From: JAGVSR01 sp031413815
GTDB taxonomy: Bacteria; Pseudomonadota; Alphaproteobacteria; Rhizobiales; Hyphomicrobiaceae
Assembly: GCA_031413815.1 (NCBI GenBank)
Contig: JANOFU010000008.1
Span: forward strand, 44,999 to 108,998
Length of the DNA stretch: 64,000 nucleotides
Reading direction: 5' to 3'
Part shown: positions 35,975 to 44,529 of the stretch, piece by piece
Layout of the letters: every line of letters starts with the position of its first letter
Position numbering within the stretch: the stretch's first letter is position 1
Translations under genes and position numbers: made by a program
The notes under the pieces: generated by a model
The model's database searches: none
The model's input: only the letters and a program-made list of their open reading frames with translations
What the model was told of the DNA's origin: nothing

Positions 35975-36412
35975 ATGTACAGTTATCGTCCGCATGACTG
36001 GCTGGTTGGCAGCCGCAGTCAGAACCCGGTTCAAATGTATTTCAGTGGTCTGGATGCGATGTCGAGAGGGTTCGGCCCGATGACGGCCATTGCGCGGATC
36101 CAAGTCGAACAGATGGCGCAGGCAAGCCGCTTGGCTCAGGCTTATATCGACTTCGCATCACATCTCGCGCGCAGCCAATCACCCCAAGATGGGTATGCAG
36201 CGCAGACCAAGTTTTGGCAGACGGCCATGACGCAGTACCAAATCTCGGCCAGTCAGGTGATGGAGTCGTGGGCCAAGATGCTGGTGCCGCTCGCTGGTCC
36301 GGTGCTTAAGGCACACGAGACGGGACGGCCGAACCGGGCTATTGCGTTTCCTGCTCAGCGCGCAGCCGTGCGTGGGCCCGCCTCTGGCACTCAGGATCGC
36401 GTCGCAGCCTAA
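35975..36412 (+). CDS. Phasin-like protein
   Basis: A 145-residue, helical, largely hydrophilic protein with amphipathic segments like those of phasins, for instance 'ARIQVEQMAQASRLAQAYIDFASHLA' broken by loops and 'KFWQTAMTQYQISASQVMESWAKML'. It lacks a signal peptide. The ATG at 35975 sits 9 bases after GGGGAG. Family call is by pattern, less firm than for the phasin at 14349-14750. Together they suggest the cell stores polyhydroxyalkanoate. Confidence 0.6.
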   Translation: MYSYRPHDWLVGSRSQNPVQMYFSGLDAMSRGFGPMTAIARIQVEQMAQASRLAQAYIDFASHLARSQSPQDGYAAQTKFWQTAMTQYQISASQVMESWAKMLVPLAGPVLKAHETGRPNRAIAFPAQRAAVRGPASGTQDRVAA

Positions 36413-36428
36413 GCGTAGGATCGCGAGA

Positions 36429-37028
36429 TCAATTCAAACTGACAAGTGCGTCGCCAAATCCTGCCAGCGAGAGCGGTATTCCGATGCCGGCTTCTTCCGT
36501 TTGAAAGATGATGAAAATCGCGGTTTTTCCGGCCTTCATCTGCTCAATCAGCTTGTCTTCGACTGTGACTTGCGCATAGCAGGCAAACGTGTGGCAGCGC
36601 AGAAATGGCGCGTGGCCGACATCGACATCGTCGATCTTCAAGCCAATCCCGGGTGGGAGCAGCACGCCGAGCGGAGCGAACACGCGTAGCACCCGCATGC
36701 CGTTTGAGAATTTCTGGAAGTAGACCGTGAGGCCGACATTGTTGCGGTCTTCGGCAGTGACGCTTTGCACAAGCGCGCAAACTTCGTTCTTAGCGCCCTC
36801 AGGTGGTGGCTTGCACACGACCTGCCAATCGCCATGCTGGGCCTTGACGGTGCCATCTGCTGGTTCGGGAACCTTGGCGGGTGGCTCTTGTGCCATGGCA
36901 ACAGCGGCCCACATCGCAGCTGACACCATCAGAGACAGGATCAAAATCCAAGTCCGAAGGCTAAGCCGCCCATGAGCGTGCGGGAGACGGGCGCACGTGT
37001 CGGCAGATTGATGCGTGGCAACAACCAT
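36429..37028 (-). CDS. IalB-family exported protein
   Basis: A 199-residue protein of the invasion-associated locus B family, common in alphaproteobacteria including non-pathogens. A long basic leader and a hydrophobic signal (about residues 25-46, ending VAMAQ) precede a beta-rich domain. Conserved pieces are HGDWQVVC, the second cysteine of 'NEVCALVQ', RVFAPLGVLLPPGIGLKID and the paired cysteines of FLRCHTFACYAQV. Two disulfides are likely. Expected in the periplasm; function not established for free-living species. Confidence 0.85.
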   Translation of the reverse strand: MVVATHQSADTCARLPHAHGRLSLRTWILILSLMVSAAMWAAVAMAQEPPAKVPEPADGTVKAQHGDWQVVCKPPPEGAKNEVCALVQSVTAEDRNNVGLTVYFQKFSNGMRVLRVFAPLGVLLPPGIGLKIDDVDVGHAPFLRCHTFACYAQVTVEDKLIEQMKAGKTAIFIIFQTEEAGIGIPLSLAGFGDALVSLN

Positions 37029-37464
37029 GGGGGTCTACTCGCTGGGGGCTATTGGCTGAAGTCGCCGCGCGTCACGTCTACGCGGCTAAAGATTGGCCGC
37101 GAGGTCTCCGGCAGGAAAAAGGCCGAATTCAGGACCTCTGGACGTTCCAGACTTTGCCTACCGTGTTCGCGCAGGTCAATGCAATGCAGTTCCACAAGGT
37201 ATCCGCTGTTATTGCAGCGAAGATATGCCGCATAAAACTTGACTTGAGGGGTCTGCCACGATTGTGCTCTGTGGGACGTAGGGGAAGACGTCGCAATAGA
37301 GCTTCGCGCTCTGTCCAGCAGGGAGCAGTCCGAACACTGCGCTGCCGGACCCGGGAACAGCCATTCGTCTGGCGAAACTCGTGAGCGCCACAGTGCAATC
37401 GCCTTCCCGCTCAATGCGAACAAAGCTTCCGGCCGAGACTGGAAGCATCTGGGGAGCAATACGA
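37029..37464. other. Upstream region of the cytochrome oxidase operon
   Basis: No gene is supported in these 436 bases. Short overlapping open frames on both strands are not convincing. It lies between ialB (minus) and coxB (plus) and should contain the cox promoter. A TTGACT at about 37239 could be a -35 box but no matching -10 is clear. GGGGAG at 37451-37456 is the coxB ribosome site. Confidence 0.45.
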
Positions 37465-38385
37465 ATGATGACGAGATTTCTGAAGCTGGTGCCACTTGCG
37501 CTCCTTGCGGCCGTATCGGGTGTATGGTTCGATCCGGCCCTCGCCGAAGGCGCGGTGGCAGGCCAGTCAGTTCCAGGTCAGCTGGGCCTGCAAGCGCCAG
37601 TGACGCAAGTCATGCGCGAGATCCATTCGCTGTATGATTGGGTCAACCTCATCATCATCGCGATTACCGTTTTTGTCATGCTGTTGATGCTGTACGTGAT
37701 GGTGCGCTTCCGTGAGTCGGCGAATCCGACGCCGAGCCGCACAACGCACAACACGTTCCTGGAATTGGCCTGGACTGTCGTCCCGATTTTGATCCTTGTT
37801 GCGATCTCGATCCCGTCGTTCAAGCTGTTGATGCTGCAGTACACCTATCCCAAACCGGATTTGACCGTGAAAGCGATCGGCAACTCTTGGTTCTGGGAAC
37901 ACGAATATCCCGACCACGGCGGCTTCTCGATCACGTCGAACATGCTATCGGATGAAGAGACGGCCGAAAAGCGCAAAGCCGGTCTGCAGTCGCCGCGCCA
38001 GCTTGACGTCGATAACGAGATTGTCGTGCCGGTGAACAAGAACGTCCACGTCCTCATCACGTCCAACGACGTGATCCACAATTGGACCATCCCCTCGTTT
38101 GGTTCGAAAATGGATGCTGTGCCCGGCCGCGTCACGACCACGTGGTTTAATGCTGACACCGAAGGCATGTACTACGGTCAGTGCTCTGAGCTGTGCGGCA
38201 TGAACCACGCGTTTATGCCGATCGGCGTCCGCGTCGTGAAGGAAGAGGTCTTCAATGAATGGGCCGCGGCCATGAAGGCCAAGGACAAGAAGAAGGCGAA
38301 AGAAATCCTCGACAAGGTCGCGCGTGAGCACTCCGGGATCAAGCAGGTGGCAGGGACTGCTCCTGCGCCGGTGACAAAGCAATAG
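37465..38385 (+). CDS. coxB: Cytochrome c oxidase subunit II
   Basis: A 306-residue aa3-type oxidase subunit carrying the CuA centre, which takes electrons from cytochrome c in the periplasm. It has a signal peptide (ending about residue 26, ALAEG), two membrane helices (about 60-82 and 100-122) and a cupredoxin domain. CuA ligands are in YYGQCSELCGMNHAFM plus the earlier His in NDVIHNWTIP. The C-terminal tail is Lys-rich. The ATG at 37465 follows GGGGAG by eight bases. First gene of a long cox operon. Confidence 0.94.
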   Translation: MMTRFLKLVPLALLAAVSGVWFDPALAEGAVAGQSVPGQLGLQAPVTQVMREIHSLYDWVNLIIIAITVFVMLLMLYVMVRFRESANPTPSRTTHNTFLELAWTVVPILILVAISIPSFKLLMLQYTYPKPDLTVKAIGNSWFWEHEYPDHGGFSITSNMLSDEETAEKRKAGLQSPRQLDVDNEIVVPVNKNVHVLITSNDVIHNWTIPSFGSKMDAVPGRVTTTWFNADTEGMYYGQCSELCGMNHAFMPIGVRVVKEEVFNEWAAAMKAKDKKKAKEILDKVAREHSGIKQVAGTAPAPVTKQ

Positions 38386-38463
38386 ACCGCGGCGGGGCTG
38401 GCAGTGGCCGGCCCCGGATCGCATCAACGAACAGAAAAATCCGATACGGGAAGGTTGACGACA

Positions 38464-40083
38464 ATGGGCAGCACAGCCGCACACGCAGACGATCATCACG
38501 ACCACGCGCCGGGGTTCTTTAAGCGCTGGTTCCTATCGACGAACCACAAAGACATCGGAACCATGTACATGATCTTCGCGATGATCGCGGGCGTCATCGG
38601 TGGCGCGCTGTCGGTGGCAATGCGGATGGAACTCGCAGATCCGGGTCTTCAGTACTTCACCAACCCCCATATGTATAACGTGTTCGTCTCCGTATAAGGC
38701 CTGATCATGGTGTTCTTCATTGTCATGCCCGCCACGATGGGCGGCTTCGGCAACTGGTTTATGCCGCTGATGATTGGTGCGCCGGACATGGCGTTCCCGC
38801 GCATGAACAACATCTCGTTCTGGCTGCTTCCCGTCGCCTTGACCTTGCTGCTGATCTCGATGTTCGTCGAGGGCCCCACGGGCATGAACGGCGTTGGCGG
38901 TGGCTGGACGATCTACGCTCCGCTGTCGGTGTCCGGCCATCCTGGACCGGCCATGGACTTCGCGATCTTAGCGCTGCACGTCGCGGGCGCGTCGTCGATC
39001 CTCGGCGCGATCAACTTCATCACGACGATCTTCAACATGCGTGCGCCCGGCATGACCATGCACAAGATGCCGCTGTTTGCCTGGTCGATCCTGATCACCG
39101 CGTTCTTGCTGCTGCTGTCGTTGCCGGTTCTCGCTGGTGCGATCACCATGTTGCTGACCGACCGCAACTTCGGCACCACGTTTTTCGATCCCGCTGGTGG
39201 CGGCGATCCGCTGCTCTACCAGCATCTGTTCTGGTTCTTCGGCCATCCGGAAGTCTACATCTTGATCTTGCCGGGCTTCGGCATTGTCAGCCACATCGTC
39301 TCGACGTTCTCGCAGAAGCCAATTTTCGGCTACTTGGGGATGGCGTACGCGATGGTCGCGATCGGTCTCGTCGGCTTCATTGTGTGGGCGCACCACATGT
39401 ATACGTCCGGCATGAACGTGAACACGCAGGCTTACTTCGTATTCGCCACCATGGTGATCGCGGTGCCCACAGGCGTGAAGATCTTCTCGTGGATCGCGAC
39501 GATGTGGGGTGGTTCGATCCAGTTCCGCCTGCCCATGATCTGGGCGCTGGGCTTCATTTTCCTGTTCACCGTCGGTGGTGTGACGGGCGTGATGCTGGCC
39601 AACGCCGGCATCGACCGCGCCTTGCATGACACCTATTACGTCGTCGCCCACTTCCACTACGTGCTGTCGCTTGGCGCCGTGTTCTCGATCTTCGCGGGCT
39701 GGTACTACTGGTTCCCGAAGATGACCGGCTACATGTACTCGGAATTCTGGGGCAAGATGCACTTCTGGATTACCTTCGTCGGTGCCAACGTGCTGTTTTT
39801 CCCGCAGCACTTCCTGGGAGCAGCGGGCATGCCGCGCCGTTACGTCGACTATCCGGATGCCTTCGCGTACTGGAACTGGTGGTCGTCGATGGGCTCCTAC
39901 ATGACGGCTGTCGGTACGCTGTGCTTCTTCATCGGCATCGCGGTCGCCTTCGCCCGTAAGGAAAAGGTCGGCAACAATCCTTGGGGTGCCAGCGCCACGA
40001 CCCTGGAATGGACGCTGCCTTCGCCGCCGAACTTCCACTCTTATGACACTCTGCCGCGCATTGCCGCGACAGACCGGCATTGA
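38464..40083 (+). CDS. coxA: Cytochrome c oxidase subunit I, frame broken by an in-frame TAA at codon 78
   Basis: The catalytic subunit of aa3 oxidase, with twelve helices, heme a, heme a3 and CuB. The frame runs in phase from ATG 38464 to TGA 40081-40083, but codon 78 (38695-38697) is TAA. Neighbours read FVSV-stop-GLIMVFF where the family has AHGLIMVFF, so the stop replaces the axial His ligand of heme a. All other ligands are in place: His261 in GHPEVYIL, His310-His311 in WAHHMYTSGM, and His396 and His398 in VAHFHY. No frameshift is seen. If read through, length (538 residues plus the stop) is normal. It may be a true nonsense mutation or a sequence error. An ATG at 38707 with a TAAGG just upstream could allow a restart. 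Confidence 0.85.
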
Positions 40084-40123
40084 ACGCAGCGCCTTTTGGG
40101 GCACAGGCTTCAGACGGACACCA

Positions 40124-40155
40124 ACCCGGGCGGGGCTTTCGGGTCCCGCCCGGGT
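40124..40155. other. Stable hairpin between coxA and ctaB
   Basis: ACCCGGGCGGG (40124-40134) and CCCGCCCGGGT (40145-40155) pair exactly with a 10-base loop. No T-run follows on the plus strand, so it is more likely an mRNA-processing or stability element, or a weak attenuator that lowers ctaB output relative to coxBA. Confidence 0.6.
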
Positions 40156-40232
40156 GAACCATCAAGAGACACTTCTGAATTCTTGAGTCTGGGCCGCACA
40201 CTTTGATTGCGGCCACTAGGAAAGTCCGGACA

Positions 40233-41168
40233 ATGACGACGGGTGCGAGTGCCACCGCTGACATCAGCCAGCCCGAGTTAACGCTTGAGCCTAGCCTCGC
40301 CGACTACTGGTCGCTGATGAAGCCACGCGTGATGACGCTCGTGATCTTGACCGCGCTGGCTGGCATGATCGCCGCTCCCGTCTCGATCCATCCCGTGCTT
40401 GGCCTGATCGCCATCATCGCGATTTCTGCTGGTGCCGGCGCATCTGGCGCTCTTAACATGTGGTATGACGCCGACATCGATGGACAAATGCAGCGCACCG
40501 CCGCTCGCGCTGTTCCGCGCGGGCGTGTTACGCCAAGCGAAGCTCTCTACTTTGGCGCGATCCTGTCCGTCATTTCCGTGATGACGCTCGGCGTGCTCGT
40601 GAACTGGACCGCTGGCGCGCTGCTGGCGCTGACCATCGCGTTTTATCTCTTCGTCTACACAATGTGGCTGAAGCGCCGGACACCGCACAACATCGTCATT
40701 GGTGGCGCGGCGGGTGCGTTTCCGCCCATGATCGGCTGGGCCGCGGCAACGGGCGGCGTCAGCGTTGAAAGCGTTCTATTGTTCCTCATCATCTTCATGT
40801 GGACGCCACCGCACTTCTGGGCACTCGCCCTCTATCGCTGCCGGGATTACGAGCGCGTCGGTGTGCCAATGCTGCCGGTTGTGGCCGGCCTGCCCGAAAC
40901 CCGCCGGCAGATCCTGATGTATTCGATTCTGCTGGTGCCGCTGGCGGTCGTACCTTGGTTCATCGGTTTGGGCGGCATCGTTTACGGCTTGACATCGATT
41001 GTGATGGGCGCCGTGTTCCTGTATCTCGCCGTTAACGTCTGGCGAATCACCGAAGGCCGCGAAGCTGACCAAGCAGCCAAGCGGTTGTTCTGGTTCTCGA
41101 TCCTGTATCTGTATTTGCTGTTCGCGGTGCTGCTGGTTGAAAGCGCTGTGATGAAACTGTGGGCGTGA
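40233..41168 (+). CDS. ctaB: Protoheme IX farnesyltransferase (heme O synthase)
   Basis: A 311-residue UbiA-family inner-membrane enzyme that adds a farnesyl group to heme B to form heme O, needed for heme a. The two Asp-rich/Asn-Asp motifs are present: NMWYDADIDGQMQRTAARA (about residues 80-98) and the second loop 'RCRDYERVGVPMLPV'. Eight to nine helices. The ATG at 40233 is chosen over a TTG at 40203. It is placed after coxA, as in many Hyphomicrobiales. Confidence 0.94.
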   Translation: MTTGASATADISQPELTLEPSLADYWSLMKPRVMTLVILTALAGMIAAPVSIHPVLGLIAIIAISAGAGASGALNMWYDADIDGQMQRTAARAVPRGRVTPSEALYFGAILSVISVMTLGVLVNWTAGALLALTIAFYLFVYTMWLKRRTPHNIVIGGAAGAFPPMIGWAAATGGVSVESVLLFLIIFMWTPPHFWALALYRCRDYERVGVPMLPVVAGLPETRRQILMYSILLVPLAVVPWFIGLGGIVYGLTSIVMGAVFLYLAVNVWRITEGREADQAAKRLFWFSILYLYLLFAVLLVESAVMKLWA

Positions 41169-41179
41169 GAAACGGTTTG

Positions 41180-41359
41180 ATGATGGCTCGAACGAACGAC
41201 AGCGAGAAGACCGCAGGTTTGGATGATCCTGCGCACCAGGTTCGCCGCCGGCGTGTGCGGTCGATCGCAATCGCGGTTGGGCTCGGCGTTCTTGCGGTCA
41301 TGTTTTACGCGGCAACGATTGTGCACCTGGGCGGCAATGCCTTGAACCGGCCGATGTAG
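41180..41359 (+). CDS. coxF: Small cox-operon membrane protein (CoxF-like)
   Basis: A 59-residue protein with a charged N-terminus (about residues 1-27, Arg-rich before the helix), one membrane helix (about 28-47) and a short tail with HLGGNALNRPM. Small proteins with this layout stand between ctaB and ctaG in alphaproteobacteria and are called CoxF; their role in oxidase assembly is poorly known. A second ATG follows at once (41183). The name rests on position and layout. Confidence 0.65.
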   Translation: MMARTNDSEKTAGLDDPAHQVRRRRVRSIAIAVGLGVLAVMFYAATIVHLGGNALNRPM

Positions 41360-41396
41360 GAACCGCACGGATGAGACGTATGGAAAGGCAGAACTC

Positions 41397-41969
41397 GTGA
41401 AAATGGGACGTGACAACGCCGTTGCACTGTCTTGCGCCGCTGGCGTCATGGTGATGGTTGGCATGTCGTACGCAGCTGTCCCGCTTTATCAGATGTTCTG
41501 TCAAGCCACTGGCTTTGGCGGCACGACACAAAGGGCGATCAGCGCGTCGACGACGGTGCTTGATCGGCCGGTGACGGTCCGCTTCGATGCCAATGTCTCG
41601 CCGGGCTTAAAATGGTTGTTCGAACCTTTGCAGGCGACGATCGAGACCAAAGTCGGCGAAAACGTTCTGGCGTTTTACCGCGCAACCAACACGTCGGATC
41701 AGGCCATCACTGGAACGGCGTCGTTCAATGTGGCACCCGACGTAGCAGGCAAGCACTTTAGCAAAATCGAATGCTTCTGCTTCACGGAGCAGACGCTGCA
41801 GCCGGGTCAAACGGTCGAAATGCCGGTGTCATTCTATGTCGATCCTGCTCTGGTCAAGGACCCGGACGCCGCGCACGTGAAACAAATCACACTGTCCTAC
41901 ACATTCTACGTATCCGGCGCGAAAGCCGCTGGCGTGGTGAAACCTGAAACAACGGCGCCCAAGGGATAA
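41397..41969 (+). CDS. ctaG: Cytochrome c oxidase assembly protein CtaG/Cox11
   Basis: A 190-residue protein that delivers copper to the CuB site of subunit I. It has an N-terminal inner-membrane helix (about residues 9-29, ending YAAVPLYQMFC) and a periplasmic Ig-like domain. The copper-binding Cys pair is in KIECFCFTEQTL (about residues 123-127), and the FCQATG cysteine near residue 36 is conserved. The GTG at 41397 is taken as start; an in-frame ATG lies six bases later. Confidence 0.93.
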   Translation: MKMGRDNAVALSCAAGVMVMVGMSYAAVPLYQMFCQATGFGGTTQRAISASTTVLDRPVTVRFDANVSPGLKWLFEPLQATIETKVGENVLAFYRATNTSDQAITGTASFNVAPDVAGKHFSKIECFCFTEQTLQPGQTVEMPVSFYVDPALVKDPDAAHVKQITLSYTFYVSGAKAAGVVKPETTAPKG

Positions 41970-42118
41970 CAGCCAGGGTTGGAGACGACTGCGGGCTGGC
42001 GGGAGCCGGGCCGAAGACGAAAAGAGGGTGAGTGTCCTGCCGGGTTGCGCATGTGCAGCATACCGTTGAGACAGATGCCCCCTGGGGAAACAGACGAACG
42101 GGGACGACGGAGACGAAC

Positions 42119-43087
42119 ATGGGTTCAACACACAAGAATAACCACGATTATCATCTCGTAGATCCGAGCCCATGGCCATTGCTGGCATCGCTCGGTGCGT
42201 TGGTCATGGCCATCGGGGCGGTGGTCTGGATGCGCTCAGGCGGAGAAGGCGGCGGCGGATTGTTCGGTCTTCAAGGCCCAGCCACGTTTATCATTGGCTT
42301 CGCAATTGTCTCGCTGATTGCATTCATGTGGTGGCGCGACGTTATCAAGGAAGCCCATGCCGGTCATCATACGCCCGTCGTGCAACTTCACTTGCGCTAC
42401 GGCATGCTGCTGTTCATCGCTTCGGAAGTGATGTTCTTTGTGGCCTGGTTCTGGGCTTACTTCGACGTCGCACTCTTCCCCAACGACGTTGATATCATCG
42501 AGAATATCAAAGAGGGAGTCGGCCTGGTGAAGCGCAACGAGCTGTTCGGTGGCCAGTGGCCGCCGGTGCCAGTTGAGGCAACCGACGCTGTAACGGCAGC
42601 GACCGGCGTGCCAACGGGTGGCTTTTTCAAGCACACCTTCGATCCGTGGGGTCTGCCGCTCGTCAACACGCTCATCTTGCTGTTGTCGGGTTGCACGGTC
42701 ACGTGGGCCCATCACGCGCTGTTGCACAACAAGCGGTCGCAGCTGATCATCGGCCTTACCCTGACGGTGGCTCTCGGTGCGCTGTTCACCGTGCTGCAGT
42801 ATATCGAGTACCAGCACGCAGGCTTCACATTCGGCGGTCACTCCTATGGCTCGACCTTCTTCATGGCCACGGGCTTCCACGGCGCACACGTCATCATCGG
42901 CACGATCTTTCTGCTGGTGTGCTTGCTGCGCGCGATAAAGGGCCATTTCACGCCCAAGCAGCACTTCGGTTTCGAAGCCGCCGCTTGGTACTGGCACTTC
43001 GTTGACGTGGTCTGGTTATTCCTGTTCGCCTGCATCTACGTTTGGGGCGCCGGTGCTCCCGTAGCCGGTGCAGCGGCGGGACACTAA
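42119..43087 (+). CDS. coxC: Cytochrome c oxidase subunit III
   Basis: A 322-residue integral membrane protein with seven helices. It stabilises subunit I and the proton path. Conserved pieces: HDYHLVDPSPWP (N-terminus), the glutamate in FFVAWFWAYFD, and 'YGSTFFMATGFHGAHVIIGTIFL' and 'YWHFVDVVWLFLF' near the C-terminus. It is longer than mitochondrial forms (about 261) because of an extra loop (about residues 120-180) typical of this order. The ATG at 42119 follows GGAG by six bases. Confidence 0.93.
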   Translation: MGSTHKNNHDYHLVDPSPWPLLASLGALVMAIGAVVWMRSGGEGGGGLFGLQGPATFIIGFAIVSLIAFMWWRDVIKEAHAGHHTPVVQLHLRYGMLLFIASEVMFFVAWFWAYFDVALFPNDVDIIENIKEGVGLVKRNELFGGQWPPVPVEATDAVTAATGVPTGGFFKHTFDPWGLPLVNTLILLLSGCTVTWAHHALLHNKRSQLIIGLTLTVALGALFTVLQYIEYQHAGFTFGGHSYGSTFFMATGFHGAHVIIGTIFLLVCLLRAIKGHFTPKQHFGFEAAAWYWHFVDVVWLFLFACIYVWGAGAPVAGAAAGH

Positions 43088-43139
43088 GCCCGCTGGCGCA
43101 GACAAGAAAGGTCTGCGGGTGCGAGTTTTGACGGCTGGC

Positions 43140-43161
43140 GGGGCGGCTCATTGGCCGCCCC
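43140..43161 (+). other. Hairpin after coxC
   Basis: GGGGCGGC (43140-43147) pairs exactly with GCCGCCCC (43154-43161) around a six-base loop, followed by GTGGCATTTTATG. The weak T-run makes it a possible partial terminator between coxC and the DUF983 gene. Confidence 0.5.
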
Positions 43162-43226
43162 GTGGCATTTTATGCGATAACGAGCCGGACTGGACTGGCG
43201 TTCACCTCGACAGGACCGCACTTGCG

Positions 43227-43601
43227 ATGGCCACTGGCGCGCAATCCGTTTCACTTCTGCGTGCCGCCGTTCTGGCCCGCTGCCCCCGGTGTGGGCAGGG
43301 CGCACTGTTCCGGCAGGTGCTCGTCCTTCGCGACAGCTGCGACGCCTGCCAGCTCGACTACAAGTTTATCGACACTGGCGATGGTCCTGCCGTTTTTGCG
43401 ATCTTCATTCTGGGATTTCTCGTTCTCGGGATGGCGCTCTACGTCGAGTTCACCTTTTTTCCGCCGCCGTGGGTGCACGTGGTGCTTTGGGGCCTGCTCA
43501 CACCGCTGTTCGCGCTGGTCTCTTTGCGGTTCCTAAAGGCGTTGCTGATCTCTTTGCAGTACCGCAACAAGGCGGAAGAGGGCCGGTTGGCCAAAGACTG
43601 A
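43227..43601 (+). CDS. DUF983 membrane protein
   Basis: A 124-residue protein with an N-terminal zinc-ribbon-like pair of CxxC motifs (ARCPRCGQG and DSCDACQLD, about residues 17-45) and two membrane helices (about 57-78 and 83-105). DUF983 proteins occur beside oxidase assembly genes in alphaproteobacteria; their role is not known, but metal binding or metal delivery is plausible. The ATG at 43227 is the natural start; earlier in-frame starts lie over the hairpin. Confidence 0.85.
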   Translation: MATGAQSVSLLRAAVLARCPRCGQGALFRQVLVLRDSCDACQLDYKFIDTGDGPAVFAIFILGFLVLGMALYVEFTFFPPPWVHVVLWGLLTPLFALVSLRFLKALLISLQYRNKAEEGRLAKD

Positions 43602-43632
43602 CCGCAACGAAAACTTGGAGCATTTCCCGCTG

Positions 43633-44400
43633 ATGTTGACGGCCCTGCGCGATAAAAAGCTTCTGATCCCCACGCTGATGATGCTGTTAGCGATGCCGTT
43701 TCTGTTATCGCTGGCGTTCTGGCAGCTCGACCGCAAATCCTGGAAGGATGGCCTTATCGATGGCATTGCGCAGCGCGCGAAGCTCGAGGCGGTGGACGTC
43801 TCACAGGCCTACAAGGCTGTGCCAGGAGATGCCGCAACGGTCTCGTCCATCGAATACACCCGCGTCAAGGTTCGTGGCCGTTTCCATCACGACAAAGAAC
43901 TCTACTACTATGCGCCCGATCCTAAGCAAGGTCCGGGGCATCATGTTTATACGCCACTAGAGATCAGCCCTTCGGGCACCATCGTGTTCGTCAATCGGGG
44001 ATATGTCACGGACGCTTTGAAAGCGCCCAGCAGCCGGGCGGCTGGCCAAATCGACGGCGAGGTCGAGGTAATCGGCCTCGCGCGCGCGCCGGCGGCTCCG
44101 GGCCAGTTCACGCCGCCCAATGAGCCCGCCAAGAACCTCTGGTTCTGGCGCGATCTTGATGGCATGTACGCCGCCGCATTCCCAAAGGCAGACCGCAAGA
44201 TTTTGCCGTTGTACATCGATAGCGAAGCGGATGCCCCGGGTGGCTGGCCCACGGGTGGGGTGACCGAACTCAAGCTCACCAACCGGCATTTGGAGTACGC
44301 GCTGACTTGGTTTGGATTAGCAGCGGCGCTGGCCGCCATATTCGGCATGTACGTGTTGAACCGGTTCCGTCAAGAGCCATTGCAAAAAGAGACAGTGTAA
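43633..44400 (+). CDS. surf1: SURF1-family cytochrome oxidase assembly protein
   Basis: A 255-residue protein with two membrane helices, near residues 10-30 and 225-245, and a periplasmic domain between. SURF1 helps place heme a in subunit I. Conserved pieces are 'FWQLDRKSWKDGLID', GHHVYTPLE, VFVNRGYV and 'TNRHLEYALTWFGLA' at the second helix. The ATG at 43633 is chosen; a TTG at 43615 also lies in frame. Its presence argues that the operon is meant to make a heme a enzyme. Confidence 0.9.
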   Translation: MLTALRDKKLLIPTLMMLLAMPFLLSLAFWQLDRKSWKDGLIDGIAQRAKLEAVDVSQAYKAVPGDAATVSSIEYTRVKVRGRFHHDKELYYYAPDPKQGPGHHVYTPLEISPSGTIVFVNRGYVTDALKAPSSRAAGQIDGEVEVIGLARAPAAPGQFTPPNEPAKNLWFWRDLDGMYAAAFPKADRKILPLYIDSEADAPGGWPTGGVTELKLTNRHLEYALTWFGLAAALAAIFGMYVLNRFRQEPLQKETV

Positions 44401-44529
44401 GCGGTACAACCTTAACCCTTCACAGCTTCCTGGACGCTCCGGCCCGCGCGTGTCTTGTTCGCGGGGGACGGCGGCACTAGGGTCCCGGCAGCGCGCCAGA
44501 TGGGCCGCCTTTCGAAAGTCTGCAGCGAC

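Noticed and set aside
37049..37495. Minus-strand open frame upstream of coxB
   Set aside because: It overlaps the coxB start and cox promoter region and shows no known motif.
38968..40104. Minus-strand open frame (about 378 codons) within coxA
   Set aside because: Low-complexity Arg/Asp/His-rich product; a shadow of coxA.
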